DNA of 64,000 nucleotides from a virus: IMG/VR virus record IMGVR_UViG_3300013112_000677, positions 1 to 64,000 of that record; one strand, 5' to 3'. Shown piece by piece: positions 1 to 7,644 of this stretch (position 1 is its first letter; each line of letters starts with the position of its first letter). The notes under the pieces were generated by a model. It saw only the letters and a program-made list of their open reading frames with translations, ran no database searches and was not told where the DNA came from. The position numbers and the translations under genes were made by a program.

Positions 1-21
1 GGTGGGGGCCGGGCCAGGCGC

Positions 22-192
22 TCAGAGAGCGTTGTAGTCGGGGATGTTGTCGACCCGGACGGCCAGCTGCAGCAGCTTCGACACGACCTTCTGCGGGGAG
101 TCCCCGTCGCCCACGGTCAGCCCGAGCTTGCGGGCGAACCTGTAGAGCTTGTCTGGGTCGTCGAGCATCTTGCGCAGCTCGTCAGCCGTCAC
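22..192 (-). CDS. Small hypothetical protein, 56 aa
   Basis: I do not recognise this protein. It reads from a GTG at 192 to a TGA at 22-24 and was found by translating the left edge directly. It is mostly helical and charged, with a short KLYRFARKLGL stretch and no Cys, signal peptide or membrane segment. It starts about 20 bases after the stop of the 234-aa gene upstream on the same strand, so it is probably the next gene of the operon. No strong Shine-Dalgarno precedes the GTG, so the start is uncertain; the internal ATG (MLDDPDK) is an alternative. Confidence 0.45.
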   Translation of the reverse strand: MTADELRKMLDDPDKLYRFARKLGLTVGDGDSPQKVVSKLLQLAVRVDNIPDYNAL

Positions 193-212
193 CGCGAGGT
201 ACTCGCTCGGGT

Positions 213-917
213 CTACTCGCCTTCCCCCGAGTCAGCGAGCTCCGGGAACGCGTCGGCGACCAGCGCGTCCCAGTCCTCGGGCTCCATGATGCCGTACCCC
301 AGGTTCTGGAGCAGGGCGCCGAGCTTGAGCTGGTTGGCGATGATGGTCTCCTGGTTCGCGACGAGGCTGTCCAGGGTGGCGGCGTGGGAGTCGAGGACCT
401 CGCCGAGCGCGGCGAGGGGGTCGCCCGCGGGGGGCTCGGGGGCCGGCGCCGGCTTGGCCGCGGCCTTCTTCTTGGTGGTCTTCTTCTTGGTGGTGGTCTT
501 CTTGGGCGGCGGCTTCTCGTCAGCCGGGAACTCCTTCTCCAGGATGAAGGTGATCATCGCCTCGGACTTGGCCTTGAGCGACTCCTTGTGGGGGTAGCCC
601 GCCTGCATGGCGGCCTTGCGCAGGTCCATCCGGTTGAGGGCCTGCAGTTCCTGTTCGCGTTCCGGTCGCGTCACGTTGTCCTCCGTGTTGGTTTGCGACT
701 CAATCATTCCCCGGAGAGCCAGCAGCCCGAGGCTCTCCAGTGTGTCCCATCGTGCAGCCGTAGCGGCTGGGCTGCATGGCTTCCAGCGTTGATGACAGAT
801 GTAGTCGAGGAGCGCTTGAGGTCCCTGGTTCTTGGCCAGGCGGTATGCCTCCGAGCATCCTCCCAGACGGGCGCAGTCCAGGCAAGTGACCCGTTGAAGA
901 TCGTCTCTACTGTACAT
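213..917 (-). CDS. Cys-rich N-terminus plus lysine-rich linker protein, 234 aa
   Basis: Function unknown. Residues 12-48 carry a Cys cluster (CLDC, GGC, YICHQ, KPC) that could bind zinc. The middle (about 95-130) is a charged helical segment. Residues 134-155 form a Lys/Thr/Ala/Pro-rich linker like those of DNA-binding phage proteins, and the C-terminus (about 165-210) looks like an amphipathic coiled coil. It overlaps the upstream gene by 11 bases and belongs to a run of small Cys-rich genes at the end of the recombination operon. A nucleic-acid-binding role is plausible but not shown. Confidence 0.6.
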   Translation of the reverse strand: MYSRDDLQRVTCLDCARLGGCSEAYRLAKNQGPQALLDYICHQRWKPCSPAATAARWDTLESLGLLALRGMIESQTNTEDNVTRPEREQELQALNRMDLRKAAMQAGYPHKESLKAKSEAMITFILEKEFPADEKPPPKKTTTKKKTTKKKAAAKPAPAPEPPAGDPLAALGEVLDSHAATLDSLVANQETIIANQLKLGALLQNLGYGIMEPEDWDALVADAFPELADSGEGE

Positions 918-1236
918 GCTTCCGGTTCTCGTCGAAGCAGTTCAGGGCGATCCCCACGGGGCAGCCGTGCGTCATGCAGTACCCGCCGCACAGCGGGAGC
1001 TGGCTCCGGACGATGTCGGCGTGGCGCTCCACGAAGGCGCTGAGCTTCTCGCGGTTGGGGATGCTGGGGCACATGTCGGTGGGCTCGGGCTCGATCTCTC
1101 CAGCGACGATGCGCTTGAGGCGCGACCGGGAGAGGGCAGGGCTCAGGTGCCCGAGACCCTGCTCCTCGGCGAGCTTGACCAGCTCGCTGATGTTGAGCTC
1201 CTCGAGGAAGTCGGAGGTCTCAGTGTCTTGGGTCAT
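907..1236 (-). CDS. Small protein with C-terminal Cys cluster, 109 aa
   Basis: Function unknown. The N-terminal half (residues 14-45) is an acidic helical segment, ISELVKLAEEQGLGHLSP followed by a basic helix, resembling a small SAP-like or helix-extended-loop-helix DNA-binding element. The C-terminal half has five Cys and a His (MCPS, LCGGYCMTHGCP, NCF), consistent with a zinc or Fe-S site. The start ATG at 1236 lies inside the end of the upstream gene, so translation is probably coupled. It may be an accessory recombination protein, judged only from its position. Confidence 0.55.
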   Translation of the reverse strand: MTQDTETSDFLEELNISELVKLAEEQGLGHLSPALSRSRLKRIVAGEIEPEPTDMCPSIPNREKLSAFVERHADIVRSQLPLCGGYCMTHGCPVGIALNCFDENRKHVQ

Positions 1237-1591
1237 AGGTGTCTCTCCCCTGGCAGCTGGTGCAGGTGTAGAACAGCGGTTTCAGTTTGCAGAGCTGGAT
1301 GTCGACCTCGGTGTCGTCGAGGCCGTGCTTCATCGCATGGATGACGTCGCGAGCGAGCACAGGGTTCGTGCTCTTGAGCCGGTAGACCAGGTCGGTGCTC
1401 CGGGCCTCGGCCGCGAGCTTCCCGAGAGGGCACGGGATGAGCCGGCGCAGGTCCGGGAGCAGGACCTGGAACGAGTGGTTCGGGCAGTCCACGCAGTGGT
1501 CGAAGGGCATGAGCAAGCACTTGATGCGCGAGACCTGATGCGGACTCCGCCTTGCGGGGTCTGGGCCGGGACAGAAGACGATGCCGCTCAT
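1220..1591 (-). CDS. Cys-rich hypothetical protein, 123 aa
   Basis: Function unknown. Seven or more Cys are spread along the chain, including a C-x2-C pair near residue 33 (HCVDCPNH) and another near the C-terminus (YTCTSCQG). A single structural zinc or Fe-S site formed from the two ends is possible. The start ATG overlaps the stop of the RusA-like gene by ATGA, so the two are almost certainly co-translated. It is the third of the Cys-rich small proteins on the minus strand here. Confidence 0.55.
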   Translation of the reverse strand: MSGIVFCPGPDPARRSPHQVSRIKCLLMPFDHCVDCPNHSFQVLLPDLRRLIPCPLGKLAAEARSTDLVYRLKSTNPVLARDVIHAMKHGLDDTEVDIQLCKLKPLFYTCTSCQGRDTYDPRH

Positions 1592-2136
1592 TCCGCACCG
1601 AGGAACTCCTCGGGGACGCCGAAGGCGCGGGGGTCGTCGAGGACGAGGAGCACGGACAGCCCCGGGTTCTCGTCGTCGACGAGCTTCTTCCCGGAGACCA
1701 CGAAGTTGAAGCGGTCGTCCACGCCCAGGGTGTCAGCCACCGCGTCCTCGACCAGCTTGTACCTGTTGGAGATGTCCATCCTCTGGTAGCGGGACTCTGC
1801 CTTGCGCTCACCGGCGCGCTTCAGCCTCCGGCTCTTCGTGCCCCTCTTCCCGACCCAGGTGTCCTTCTTGTACCGCTTGGGCCACCCCAGCACGCACACC
1901 TCCTTGAGGGGGAACCGCAGGGTGATCTCCACGGAGAGGACTGCCCCCTCCGCGACGGCGTTCCTCATCTCCTGGATGGTGAACAGGTGCTGCTGAGCCA
2001 GGTGCGCGGAGAAGCGCGCCTTCCAGTTCTTGGCCGCCGTTGTGAGCCGACGACCGCCACCCGGCGCGTTGTAGAACGCGTTGTTCGCCGAGGGCGGCAG
2101 CTCGTCGTACCCCACGAGGATGGACGGCTGGGTCAC
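1588..2136 (-). CDS. RusA-like Holliday junction resolvase
   Basis: Predicted structure-specific endonuclease that would resolve branched recombination or replication intermediates before packaging. The RusA signature is visible: an N-terminal PPSANNAFYN segment, a basic middle (KRYKKDTWVGKRG), the metal-binding block MDISNRYKLVEDAVADTLGV, and then DDRFNF. In RusA the D-x-x-N-x-x-K and D-D acidic residues bind magnesium. At 182 aa it is slightly longer than cellular RusA (about 120 aa). The GTG start is chosen because it overlaps the upstream TGA (GTGA), implying coupling. It sits next to two other nucleases and RecA, which fits recombination. Confidence 0.7.
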   Translation of the reverse strand: MTQPSILVGYDELPPSANNAFYNAPGGGRRLTTAAKNWKARFSAHLAQQHLFTIQEMRNAVAEGAVLSVEITLRFPLKEVCVLGWPKRYKKDTWVGKRGTKSRRLKRAGERKAESRYQRMDISNRYKLVEDAVADTLGVDDRFNFVVSGKKLVDDENPGLSVLLVLDDPRAFGVPEEFLGAE

Positions 2137-2693
2137 AGGGAGGCCCGTCGGTGGGACTGGGACCGCTCTCGCTGCGCCCCAGACCGGGCCTGCCCGCGGT
2201 GGGTGATGGTCCGGCTGATGGTGTTGAAGTCCGACTCCGCGGCGTCGTAGGCGGCGCTGATGATGCGGACCAGGTTGGCGAAGTACAGGTGCTCCCGGGT
2301 GATGTCCTGGACGCGGGCGTCCCGCTCCAGCACATCGTCGAGCACCCACTTCTTCTCGGTGGTCTTGGCCGTGTCGGCGTGCTGCTTGCGCAGGTAGGCC
2401 AGCTGGACGCGCACCATCTTCTTGGCCTCGTCCCGGCAGCCCTCGTAGAAGGACAGCTGGCCCCGCAGGAAGTTCTTCCACTGGTTGGTGATGGTGAGCA
2501 GCTCGCCGATGTCCCGGTCGGACATGCTGGAGCTGTTCGGCGGGAGCTGCCCAGCGTACAGCTCGCCGCCCCACTCGGGCGCGGTCGGGAGGACGATCCC
2601 TCGCTTCTTGAGGTTGGCCATCACCTGGTCCATGACCTTGGCGTGGTCGAGAGCCTCCTCCACGTCGCGTGACATCGACAGTGCCTTGCTCAT
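2133..2693 (-). CDS. Hypothetical helical protein in recombination operon, 186 aa
   Basis: I do not recognise it. The sequence is almost entirely helical and charged, with coiled-coil-like stretches around residues 75-120 and no Cys or membrane segment. It begins at ATG 2693, overlapping the stop of the Cas4-like nuclease by one base (TGATG), and ends overlapping the RusA-like start. Being tightly coupled between two nucleases suggests a recombination accessory protein, but no motif supports a specific activity. Confidence 0.5.
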   Translation of the reverse strand: MSKALSMSRDVEEALDHAKVMDQVMANLKKRGIVLPTAPEWGGELYAGQLPPNSSSMSDRDIGELLTITNQWKNFLRGQLSFYEGCRDEAKKMVRVQLAYLRKQHADTAKTTEKKWVLDDVLERDARVQDITREHLYFANLVRIISAAYDAAESDFNTISRTITHRGQARSGAQRERSQSHRRASL

Positions 2694-3499
2694 CAGCCCA
2701 TCCTCTTCTCGCAGATGGCCTTGTAGTTGCACTGCTTGCAGGCCCAGCGCTTGACGTCCGGGTCCGGCCCGTCGTCGTCGGCGTCCAGTACGGGGTCGGT
2801 CTTCGCCACGATGCTCGACCACAGCGGCTGGGAGAAGGGCACGGCGAACTCCTGCATCGCGGAGTTGTTCTTGTCGTAGTAGAGGATGTACCCGAACGGG
2901 ACGTCCAGGCCCTTCATGTAGCAGTGGAACTGCTTGGGGTGCCCGGGCAGGGGCTTGGTCAGCTTGCCGAAGGCGTCGTGGTTGATGGTCTTGAGCTCGA
3001 GGGCGTAGCGGTAGGCCGGGGTGATGCGGACGCCGTCCGTGCTCCCGGAGATGAACCTGTCCTCGATCATGACGCTGGCCTCGTCGGTGAAGGCGTCGGT
3101 GGTCTCGTCGGCGTCGTCGGGGTGGTCGATCCAGCCCCACATCGCCTCGAAGTAGCTCTGCAGCTGCTCGTGCACGGCGTGGCCGGTGTCGAAGATGAGC
3201 CGGAGCCGGTCGTCGACGTAGTCCTTCTTCGGGGAGCCCTGGAGCTGATACCAGAGCTTGCGGACGCAGCCGTCGATGGACGAGGGCTCGATGCGGTAGG
3301 TCTCCCTGAGCTTGGGGGTGTCCTGGCTGCGGCGCTTGGCCCGGGCGATCTGGACCTCCTGGTACGCGAGGTCGACCAGGGGCTCGTTGCGCTCCTTGAG
3401 GAACGCCTTGAGCTCGGTGAGCGGGGAGATGGAGTTGACGAACGCCTCCACCTCCTGGGGCGAGTACCTCGCCAGGTCAGCGTGAGTCTTCAGTTGCAC
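2693..3499 (-). CDS. Cas4/RecB-family Fe-S nuclease
   Basis: Predicted DNA exonuclease of the PD-(D/E)XK superfamily, Cas4-like type. Visible elements are a first Cys in SSIDGCVRKLWYQ (about residue 78), a central ISGSTDGV acidic motif, the E-x-K core in YALELKTINHDAF, a following Gln in HPKQFHCYM, and a C-terminal C-x2-C-x5-C set (CKQCNYKAICEKR). Together with the early Cys these would hold a 4Fe-4S cluster. The 268-aa length fits single-domain family members. The GTG start at 3499 has GGAGG six bases upstream. It probably makes single-stranded ends for the RecA encoded nearby. Confidence 0.75.
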   Translation of the reverse strand: MQLKTHADLARYSPQEVEAFVNSISPLTELKAFLKERNEPLVDLAYQEVQIARAKRRSQDTPKLRETYRIEPSSIDGCVRKLWYQLQGSPKKDYVDDRLRLIFDTGHAVHEQLQSYFEAMWGWIDHPDDADETTDAFTDEASVMIEDRFISGSTDGVRITPAYRYALELKTINHDAFGKLTKPLPGHPKQFHCYMKGLDVPFGYILYYDKNNSAMQEFAVPFSQPLWSSIVAKTDPVLDADDDGPDPDVKRWACKQCNYKAICEKRMG

Positions 3500-3974
3500 G
3501 TGCTGCCTCCTTCAGCGCCTGGTAGTCGTCGATGTCCATGACCACCAGGCGGGTTCTACTTCGTCCGTGGATGAACGTGAGCGCCATCACGGGGACCTTC
3601 CCGCGTGCGAGCGCCTGCGCTCGAATCTTCACCCAGTCTGCCAGGGTGAGTGCGATGCTCTTGGCCCGCGTCTCCTTCAGCTCGTGGAGCTCCTCGACGA
3701 AGTCCACGTCGGCCTTGTCGAAGGGGCCACAGCCGGAGCCGCGGGTCTTGCGGCCGCCGAGCCGCTTGGCGTGCTCGGTCTCGGTCTCGTCGCTGTCGCG
3801 GCGGATGTTGCGCCTCTGGTAGGCGGCCTGCCTCTGCTCCCGTGTGGGTGGCAGCTCGATGGAGTGTCGCGGGATGATGACCCCGCAGACCCTGCACCGA
3901 GCCCGGTTGGTGACCAGCTGCCACGAGTTGCCCCCGCAGTGCCGGCAGTCAGCAGTAGTTGGGCTGAATCCCAT
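3477..3974 (-). CDS. Zinc-ribbon plus PD-(D/E)XK nuclease, resolvase-like
   Basis: Residues 10-31 form a zinc ribbon (CRHCGG and CRVCG). From about residue 78 the chain looks like a small PD-(D/E)XK nuclease: GSG, then FDKADVDF with the catalytic-type Asp, then ELHELKETRAKS supplying E-x-K. A W-x-K-I-x-x-x-A helix and a hydrophobic strand follow, as seen in phage Holliday-junction-resolvase-like nucleases. Length is 165 aa. The gene overlaps both RecA upstream and the Cas4-like gene downstream. The nuclease assignment is inferred from motif spacing; substrate specificity is unknown. Confidence 0.55.
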   Translation of the reverse strand: MGFSPTTADCRHCGGNSWQLVTNRARCRVCGVIIPRHSIELPPTREQRQAAYQRRNIRRDSDETETEHAKRLGGRKTRGSGCGPFDKADVDFVEELHELKETRAKSIALTLADWVKIRAQALARGKVPVMALTFIHGRSRTRLVVMDIDDYQALKEAARATEDSR

Positions 3975-5118
3975 GTTCCTTCAGTACCGCGGTCTCGATC
4001 TGGGTCCGGAGATCGAGGTCCGTCCTGGCAGCCTCGACCCACTTGTCGATGCCCTGCTTCTTCTTGCCGTTGAAGGAGGACCAGGAGCCCTTGGTCTCGA
4101 CCACGCCGCACTTCTGCGCGGCGATGATGAGGGCGCGCTCGAGGTCGGCGCCGGTGGAGTAGAAGTACCGGAAGCTGCCCGTCGGTCCGTCGTGACAGCC
4201 GGCCTTGCCCTTGAGGATCTCCCAGTTGATGACCTTGCCGACCTTGGTCAGCTTGGACGCGCCCTCGGGCTTGCCCTCAGTGACCACGCCCTTGGGGTTC
4301 TGGAACAGCCGCTTGCCCGGCCGCAGCATGATGCTGACGAACTTGCCGTGCTTGAGCGCCCAGCCTCCCTGGATCTCGTAGAGCTTCTTGGGGTCCATCG
4401 AGTCGCGCATCTGGTTGATGCCGATGACCGTGGTCGAGACGGGGGTTCCCCCGCCCACGCCCATCATGATGGCCGTGTACCGGCGGATGAACTCGGCGTT
4501 GACCTTGGCGGACCCGCCGCGGGTCTTGTCCTTCATCCCCTTCTTGGCCTCGGCCGAGGTCATCAGGGAGCCCCAGGAGTCGATGCCGAGGACGTGGTAG
4601 AGGTCGGGCAGGAGCATGTCGAGGATGGCGTCGTACAGCGACTCGGCGCTGTCGGCGAAGACCGTGTGGAAGGTCCCCACCTCATCCCGCAGGTCGGCCA
4701 GCTCCTCGGGGGAGAACGGCCGGTCCTCGACCGCCTCCATCCGCTGGATCTCCTCCTCGCTGTACGCGACGCGGAGGCCGTGCATCTTGCCGAAGAGCTT
4801 GTCGTAGTGCATCTCCGTCATGGCCACCGCGCCGGCGAAGTCCTTGTCGAAGAGCTCCTGCTGGCGCTTGAGGTACTGGTTGAGCAGCCAGGACTTGCAG
4901 GACCCCTCGGGTCCGATGAGCTCCACCAGGCCGCCGGCGGGGAGCCCCCCACCCGTGGCGATGTCGAGGTCGATGAGGCCGGAGGGCCGGCGCAGGTAGT
5001 AGTAGGGGAGCGTGATGTCGCTCGCGCGACACAGGCGCGCCCGGCCGCGCGACCCCTTGGTGATCTGCTCGGCGAGAGCGTCGAGCTGCTCCTGGCGGGT
5101 GAGCTCCTTGTCAGCCAC
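3949..5118 (-). CDS. recA: RecA/UvsX-like recombinase
   Basis: Strand-exchange recombinase that would form filaments on phage ssDNA. The RecA core is clear: a Walker A variant GPEGSCKS near residue 70 (cellular RecA has GPESSGKT), Walker B VLGIDSWGS, VIGINQMRD matching the FINQ strand, and GGWALKHGKF matching the RecA GGNALKF motif. Length 389 aa is typical. The start is the GTG at 5118, with GAGGAGG six bases upstream; the open frame extends further but is unconserved there. The Ser-Cys change in the P-loop is unusual. It overlaps the zinc-ribbon gene by 8 bases and sits inside the nuclease cluster. Confidence 0.85.
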   Translation of the reverse strand: MADKELTRQEQLDALAEQITKGSRGRARLCRASDITLPYYYLRRPSGLIDLDIATGGGLPAGGLVELIGPEGSCKSWLLNQYLKRQQELFDKDFAGAVAMTEMHYDKLFGKMHGLRVAYSEEEIQRMEAVEDRPFSPEELADLRDEVGTFHTVFADSAESLYDAILDMLLPDLYHVLGIDSWGSLMTSAEAKKGMKDKTRGGSAKVNAEFIRRYTAIMMGVGGGTPVSTTVIGINQMRDSMDPKKLYEIQGGWALKHGKFVSIMLRPGKRLFQNPKGVVTEGKPEGASKLTKVGKVINWEILKGKAGCHDGPTGSFRYFYSTGADLERALIIAAQKCGVVETKGSWSSFNGKKKQGIDKWVEAARTDLDLRTQIETAVLKEHGIQPNYC

Positions 5119-5287
5119 GCTTGTCCTCCTCGGGCTTGCGCTCCCACGGCTCGGTGCCGCAGTTGGGGCAGACGGGGACGTTGCCGGTGTAGTCCACCTG
5201 GTCACTCCCGCACGACGGGCACTTCGCTGCGCCCTCCTGCCCTTCCTTCGTGAGTTCGTCGTCCGTCACGACGCTGTACTTGTCCAT
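5111..5287 (-). CDS. Small zinc-ribbon protein, 58 aa
   Basis: A 58-residue protein with a textbook four-Cys zinc ribbon: AKCPSCGS at residues 22-28 and VCPNCGTEPW at 40-47. Start ATG 5287 has GGGAGG upstream at good spacing. The end overlaps the RecA start by 8 bases, so expression is probably coupled to RecA. The family is not identifiable, since short zinc ribbons of this kind occur in many phages and archaea. A role in binding DNA or a protein partner of the recombination machinery is inference. Confidence 0.6.
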   Translation of the reverse strand: MDKYSVVTDDELTKEGQEGAAKCPSCGSDQVDYTGNVPVCPNCGTEPWERKPEEDKRG

Positions 5288-5723
5288 CGGGGTCCTCCCA
5301 CAGTGGTACCTCGCTGAGGTCCACATTGTTGTCCGGCTCGGGCGAGGCACGGCGCGCCTTGACCAAGCGCCCGTGTGCCTCTGGGTTCTTCGCGAAGACG
5401 AAGCGCCGGTTCGGGTACGTCTCCGCGATGGCCTGCAGGATGAGTCCCTCCCGGAGTGCGATGCCTGCGGCCCTCCTCCAGGAGATGTCGACGTCCACTC
5501 CTCCCGCGGACGCCTTGATGCCGTGAGGGCCGTGCCTGGCGATGTAGCCGTCGAGAGCACAGCCTCCGGTGCCCGCAGCGTCCTTGAACGCTTCCCACGG
5601 GGTGCGGAAGCCCGGGTAGGCATACACCTCCCCGACGCGCACCGCCACGGTAGCGCCCTCGATGTGGCGGAGGACCCAGCCCACCGCCCAGCGCTCGAGG
5701 CTAGCCTTCGTCACGCGTGGCAT
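5202..5723 (-). CDS. Hypothetical protein, 173 aa
   Basis: Not recognised. Translation from ATG 5723 gives a soluble basic protein with a regular mixed alpha/beta pattern and no Cys cluster or membrane segment. It starts inside the HU-like gene (22-base overlap) and runs 86 bases into the zinc-ribbon gene in a different frame. That is a longer overlap than usual here, so the C-terminal 25 or so residues are less certain. No strong Shine-Dalgarno precedes the ATG. Context suggests DNA metabolism. Confidence 0.5.
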   Translation of the reverse strand: MPRVTKASLERWAVGWVLRHIEGATVAVRVGEVYAYPGFRTPWEAFKDAAGTGGCALDGYIARHGPHGIKASAGGVDVDISWRRAAGIALREGLILQAIAETYPNRRFVFAKNPEAHGRLVKARRASPEPDNNVDLSEVPLWEDPDGQVQRRDGRRTHEGRAGGRSEVPVVRE

Positions 5724-5994
5724 GGAACCCCCGGTACGGGGTGAACACCACGACCTCCTTGGGAGGCAGGTCGATGGTCTCGCCGGTCTTGAAGTCGTAG
5801 CCCTTCTTGGCCTTGCGCGTGGTGACGGTGAACTTGCCGAAGCCGGCCAGCTCGACCGACTCGCCTGTGCAGACCACCTCCGCGATGACGGAGAGGGCCA
5901 TGTCGATGATGGGCTTGGCGACGGCACGAGGCAGTTGTACCCCACCTCGGCGACAGCGCCTGACGACTGCGTCTACCAGTTCTCGTTTCGTCAT
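5701..5994 (-). CDS. HU/IHF-family DNA-binding protein
   Basis: A 97-aa histone-like protein. It has the family layout: an N-terminal helical dimerisation half beginning MTKRELVDAV, the conserved turn VELAGFGKF, and a beta arm ending in the ETIDLPPKEVVVFTP strand where HU has ETIxIPA. HU and IHF dimers bend or compact double-stranded DNA. In a phage this could serve replication initiation, recombination or packaging. Start ATG 5994 has a GAGGAG Shine-Dalgarno. The arm-tip Pro region is altered relative to bacterial HU, so it may not act exactly like host HU. Confidence 0.8.
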   Translation of the reverse strand: MTKRELVDAVVRRCRRGGVQLPRAVAKPIIDMALSVIAEVVCTGESVELAGFGKFTVTTRKAKKGYDFKTGETIDLPPKEVVVFTPYRGFHATRDEG

Positions 5995-6001
5995 CGTCTC
6001 C

Positions 6002-6907
6002 TCAGAATGGAATGTCCTCGTCGTCCCCGGCCAGCTCGGACAGGGGGTCTGGGGGTGGGGGGATCAGCAGCTCCTGCCGGAAGGGCTCGACCGGCCCCAG
6101 ATAGGGCGGCCGCTGCTTCCGCTTGCGCCGGATGGTCAGGACGGGGAACGGGGCCAGGGAGGTGTCGCCCACCATCACGCGGTGGAACAGCGGCCCGTTC
6201 GGGCCGACACCTGCGGTGAACCTCCGCATGTTGAACTGCCGGCCGATGCGCTGACCATCGACCTCGCAGTCCTCCAACTCCAGCTGTTGTAGGACCCGGC
6301 GCGGTTCCTTCAGGAGCTGCTTCAGGTGCCTGGGGGAGAACGTGTAGAAGGCCGGGTAGCCCAGCCTGCTCTCCGGGTTGAGGTACTCGGCGGTCCCGCA
6401 CCACCTCTCGAAGCACAGCACTACGTCGAGGTCCAGGAGCACGCAGCACTCGGTGCTCTGGGCCAGCGCGGAGATGAGCTTCCTGGGCGTCTTCTGCCGC
6501 TTGGTCATCCGGAGCAGGTTGTGCATGAAGATGGCGTACTCCACCCGGGGCCGGTACATCGGTCGGGTGGCATGCCTGCGGATCGCGTCGTACAGCTCTG
6601 CCTGCCAGCGGTAGATCTTGTACTGGCTGCGGGGGTTGCCGCCCTTCACCTCGATGAAGGTGGAGCGTTCGCGCTGGACGAGGTCGGGGATGAGGCATGG
6701 CGGTTCCTCGGAGTTGAGGGCCACGCCTCGGTCTGCCTCGTAGGGGTAGACCTCCCCGCCTCTCCAGTGCACGGCGTCGAACAGGTGAGCGGCCATCGCC
6801 TCGTAGAACGAGCCCACGACGTTGCGGGTGTTCTGCACCTTCAGCGGCGCGTCGAGGTCGGTCTGGGCCTCGCTCTCCCCGATCTTCAGCCGGACGTAGT
6901 CGTTCAC
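6002..6907 (-). CDS. PD-(D/E)XK-type nuclease-like protein, 301 aa
   Basis: The central region contains PDLVQRERSTFIEVKGG followed by a Gln-containing helix (YRWQAELYD), the P-D-x(n)-E-x-K-x(n)-Q pattern of restriction-endonuclease-fold enzymes. The C-terminal third has no recognised domain and ends in an acidic tail (GDDEDIPF) like the tails that dock on replication proteins. The GTG start at 6907 overlaps the upstream TGA. Position between polymerase and HU suggests a role in replication or repair; cleavage specificity cannot be inferred. It is the third PD-(D/E)XK candidate in 5 kb. Confidence 0.5.
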   Translation of the reverse strand: MNDYVRLKIGESEAQTDLDAPLKVQNTRNVVGSFYEAMAAHLFDAVHWRGGEVYPYEADRGVALNSEEPPCLIPDLVQRERSTFIEVKGGNPRSQYKIYRWQAELYDAIRRHATRPMYRPRVEYAIFMHNLLRMTKRQKTPRKLISALAQSTECCVLLDLDVVLCFERWCGTAEYLNPESRLGYPAFYTFSPRHLKQLLKEPRRVLQQLELEDCEVDGQRIGRQFNMRRFTAGVGPNGPLFHRVMVGDTSLAPFPVLTIRRKRKQRPPYLGPVEPFRQELLIPPPPDPLSELAGDDEDIPF

Positions 6908-7302
6908 TCGTCTCCGTACCCGCGCTCCTCGGCGAACAGCCGAGCCGTCTGGGAGAAGCGGGCGTTGTGCGCGATGGCCCGGTGGCTCCAGTCCCACTCG
7001 TCCATGATGAAGGTGCGCACCTCGGCGGTGTTGAGCTTCATCGTCTCGTCCTTGGACATCTCCAGCTGCTTGATGATGGTGTCGTAGTCCCGCGTGTGGT
7101 CCTTCGGCGGGTCGATGCGGACGGCGAGCTGCGTGAGCTCTCCCGCCTCCAGCTGGTCCAGGGTGGCGTTGAGCTTCTCGCGCGCGGCAGCGACGAAGCC
7201 CTCCCGGGCCTCCTGCACCATCGCGGCGTGCTTGTCGCGGTTCTCCTTGAGGACCTTGAGGACCTCGGCCTTGTCGAACGTCTGAGACAGGTTGATGTGC
7301 AT
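6904..7302 (-). CDS. Conserved-looking hypothetical protein, 132 aa
   Basis: Starts at ATG 7302 (MHINLSQTFDKAEVLK), with an AGAAGGAA Shine-Dalgarno eight bases upstream. The first 60 residues are helical (LKENRDKHAAMVQEAREGF); the rest contains a Trp-rich segment (DEWDWSHRAIAHN). I recall similar small proteins near replication genes of actinobacterial phages, without known function, but cannot verify that here. The same frame stays open upstream through the capsid-gene fragment, so a longer fusion protein from GTG 7644 is formally possible. The internal Shine-Dalgarno argues for the short version. Confidence 0.55.
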   Translation of the reverse strand: MHINLSQTFDKAEVLKVLKENRDKHAAMVQEAREGFVAAAREKLNATLDQLEAGELTQLAVRIDPPKDHTRDYDTIIKQLEMSKDETMKLNTAEVRTFIMDEWDWSHRAIAHNARFSQTARLFAEERGYGDE

Positions 7303-7644
7303 GTCGGAAATTCCTTCTGGTAGTCCAACGCCCGGGGGTAGCCCGAGCAGGTAGGTGTACAGTTCCAGCTTGCGGACCGCGGCGACGTTGCCGAAGCCCA
7401 TTCCTATGTCCTCCCAGGCGCACCACTGCAGGGAGTGGCCGTCCTCGATCTCCTGGAGGTCCTTCAACGTATTGTTCTCGATGACCTGAGTGATGGGCAT
7501 CTCGTATGCGAGCAGCTCCTGCTCGGTCTTCTCGAACGTCTCCGATGCGATGGTGAAGAAGGGGACCTCGAAGAGGGCGGGGGTGTGGAAGCGGAGGCTC
7601 CCAGGCATCCCGAGGAGGGGCCCGAGCCTGAGTAGCCTGCTCAC
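7303..7644 (-). pseudogene. Internally deleted fragment of a major capsid protein gene
   Basis: On the minus strand this stretch encodes two blocks of the major capsid protein found at 57098-58222. The first (about 7441-7590) matches capsid residues 97-140; I count 8 differences in 44 positions, most conservative. It is joined after a short linker to a second block (about 7355-7425) matching residues 311-331 (AWEDIGMGFGN...VRKLELY). Roughly 170 capsid residues between them are missing. An open frame begins at GTG 7644, overlapping the polymerase stop (GTGA), and runs on into the next gene. It is either a recombination relic or a domesticated capsid peptide. Confidence 0.8.
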
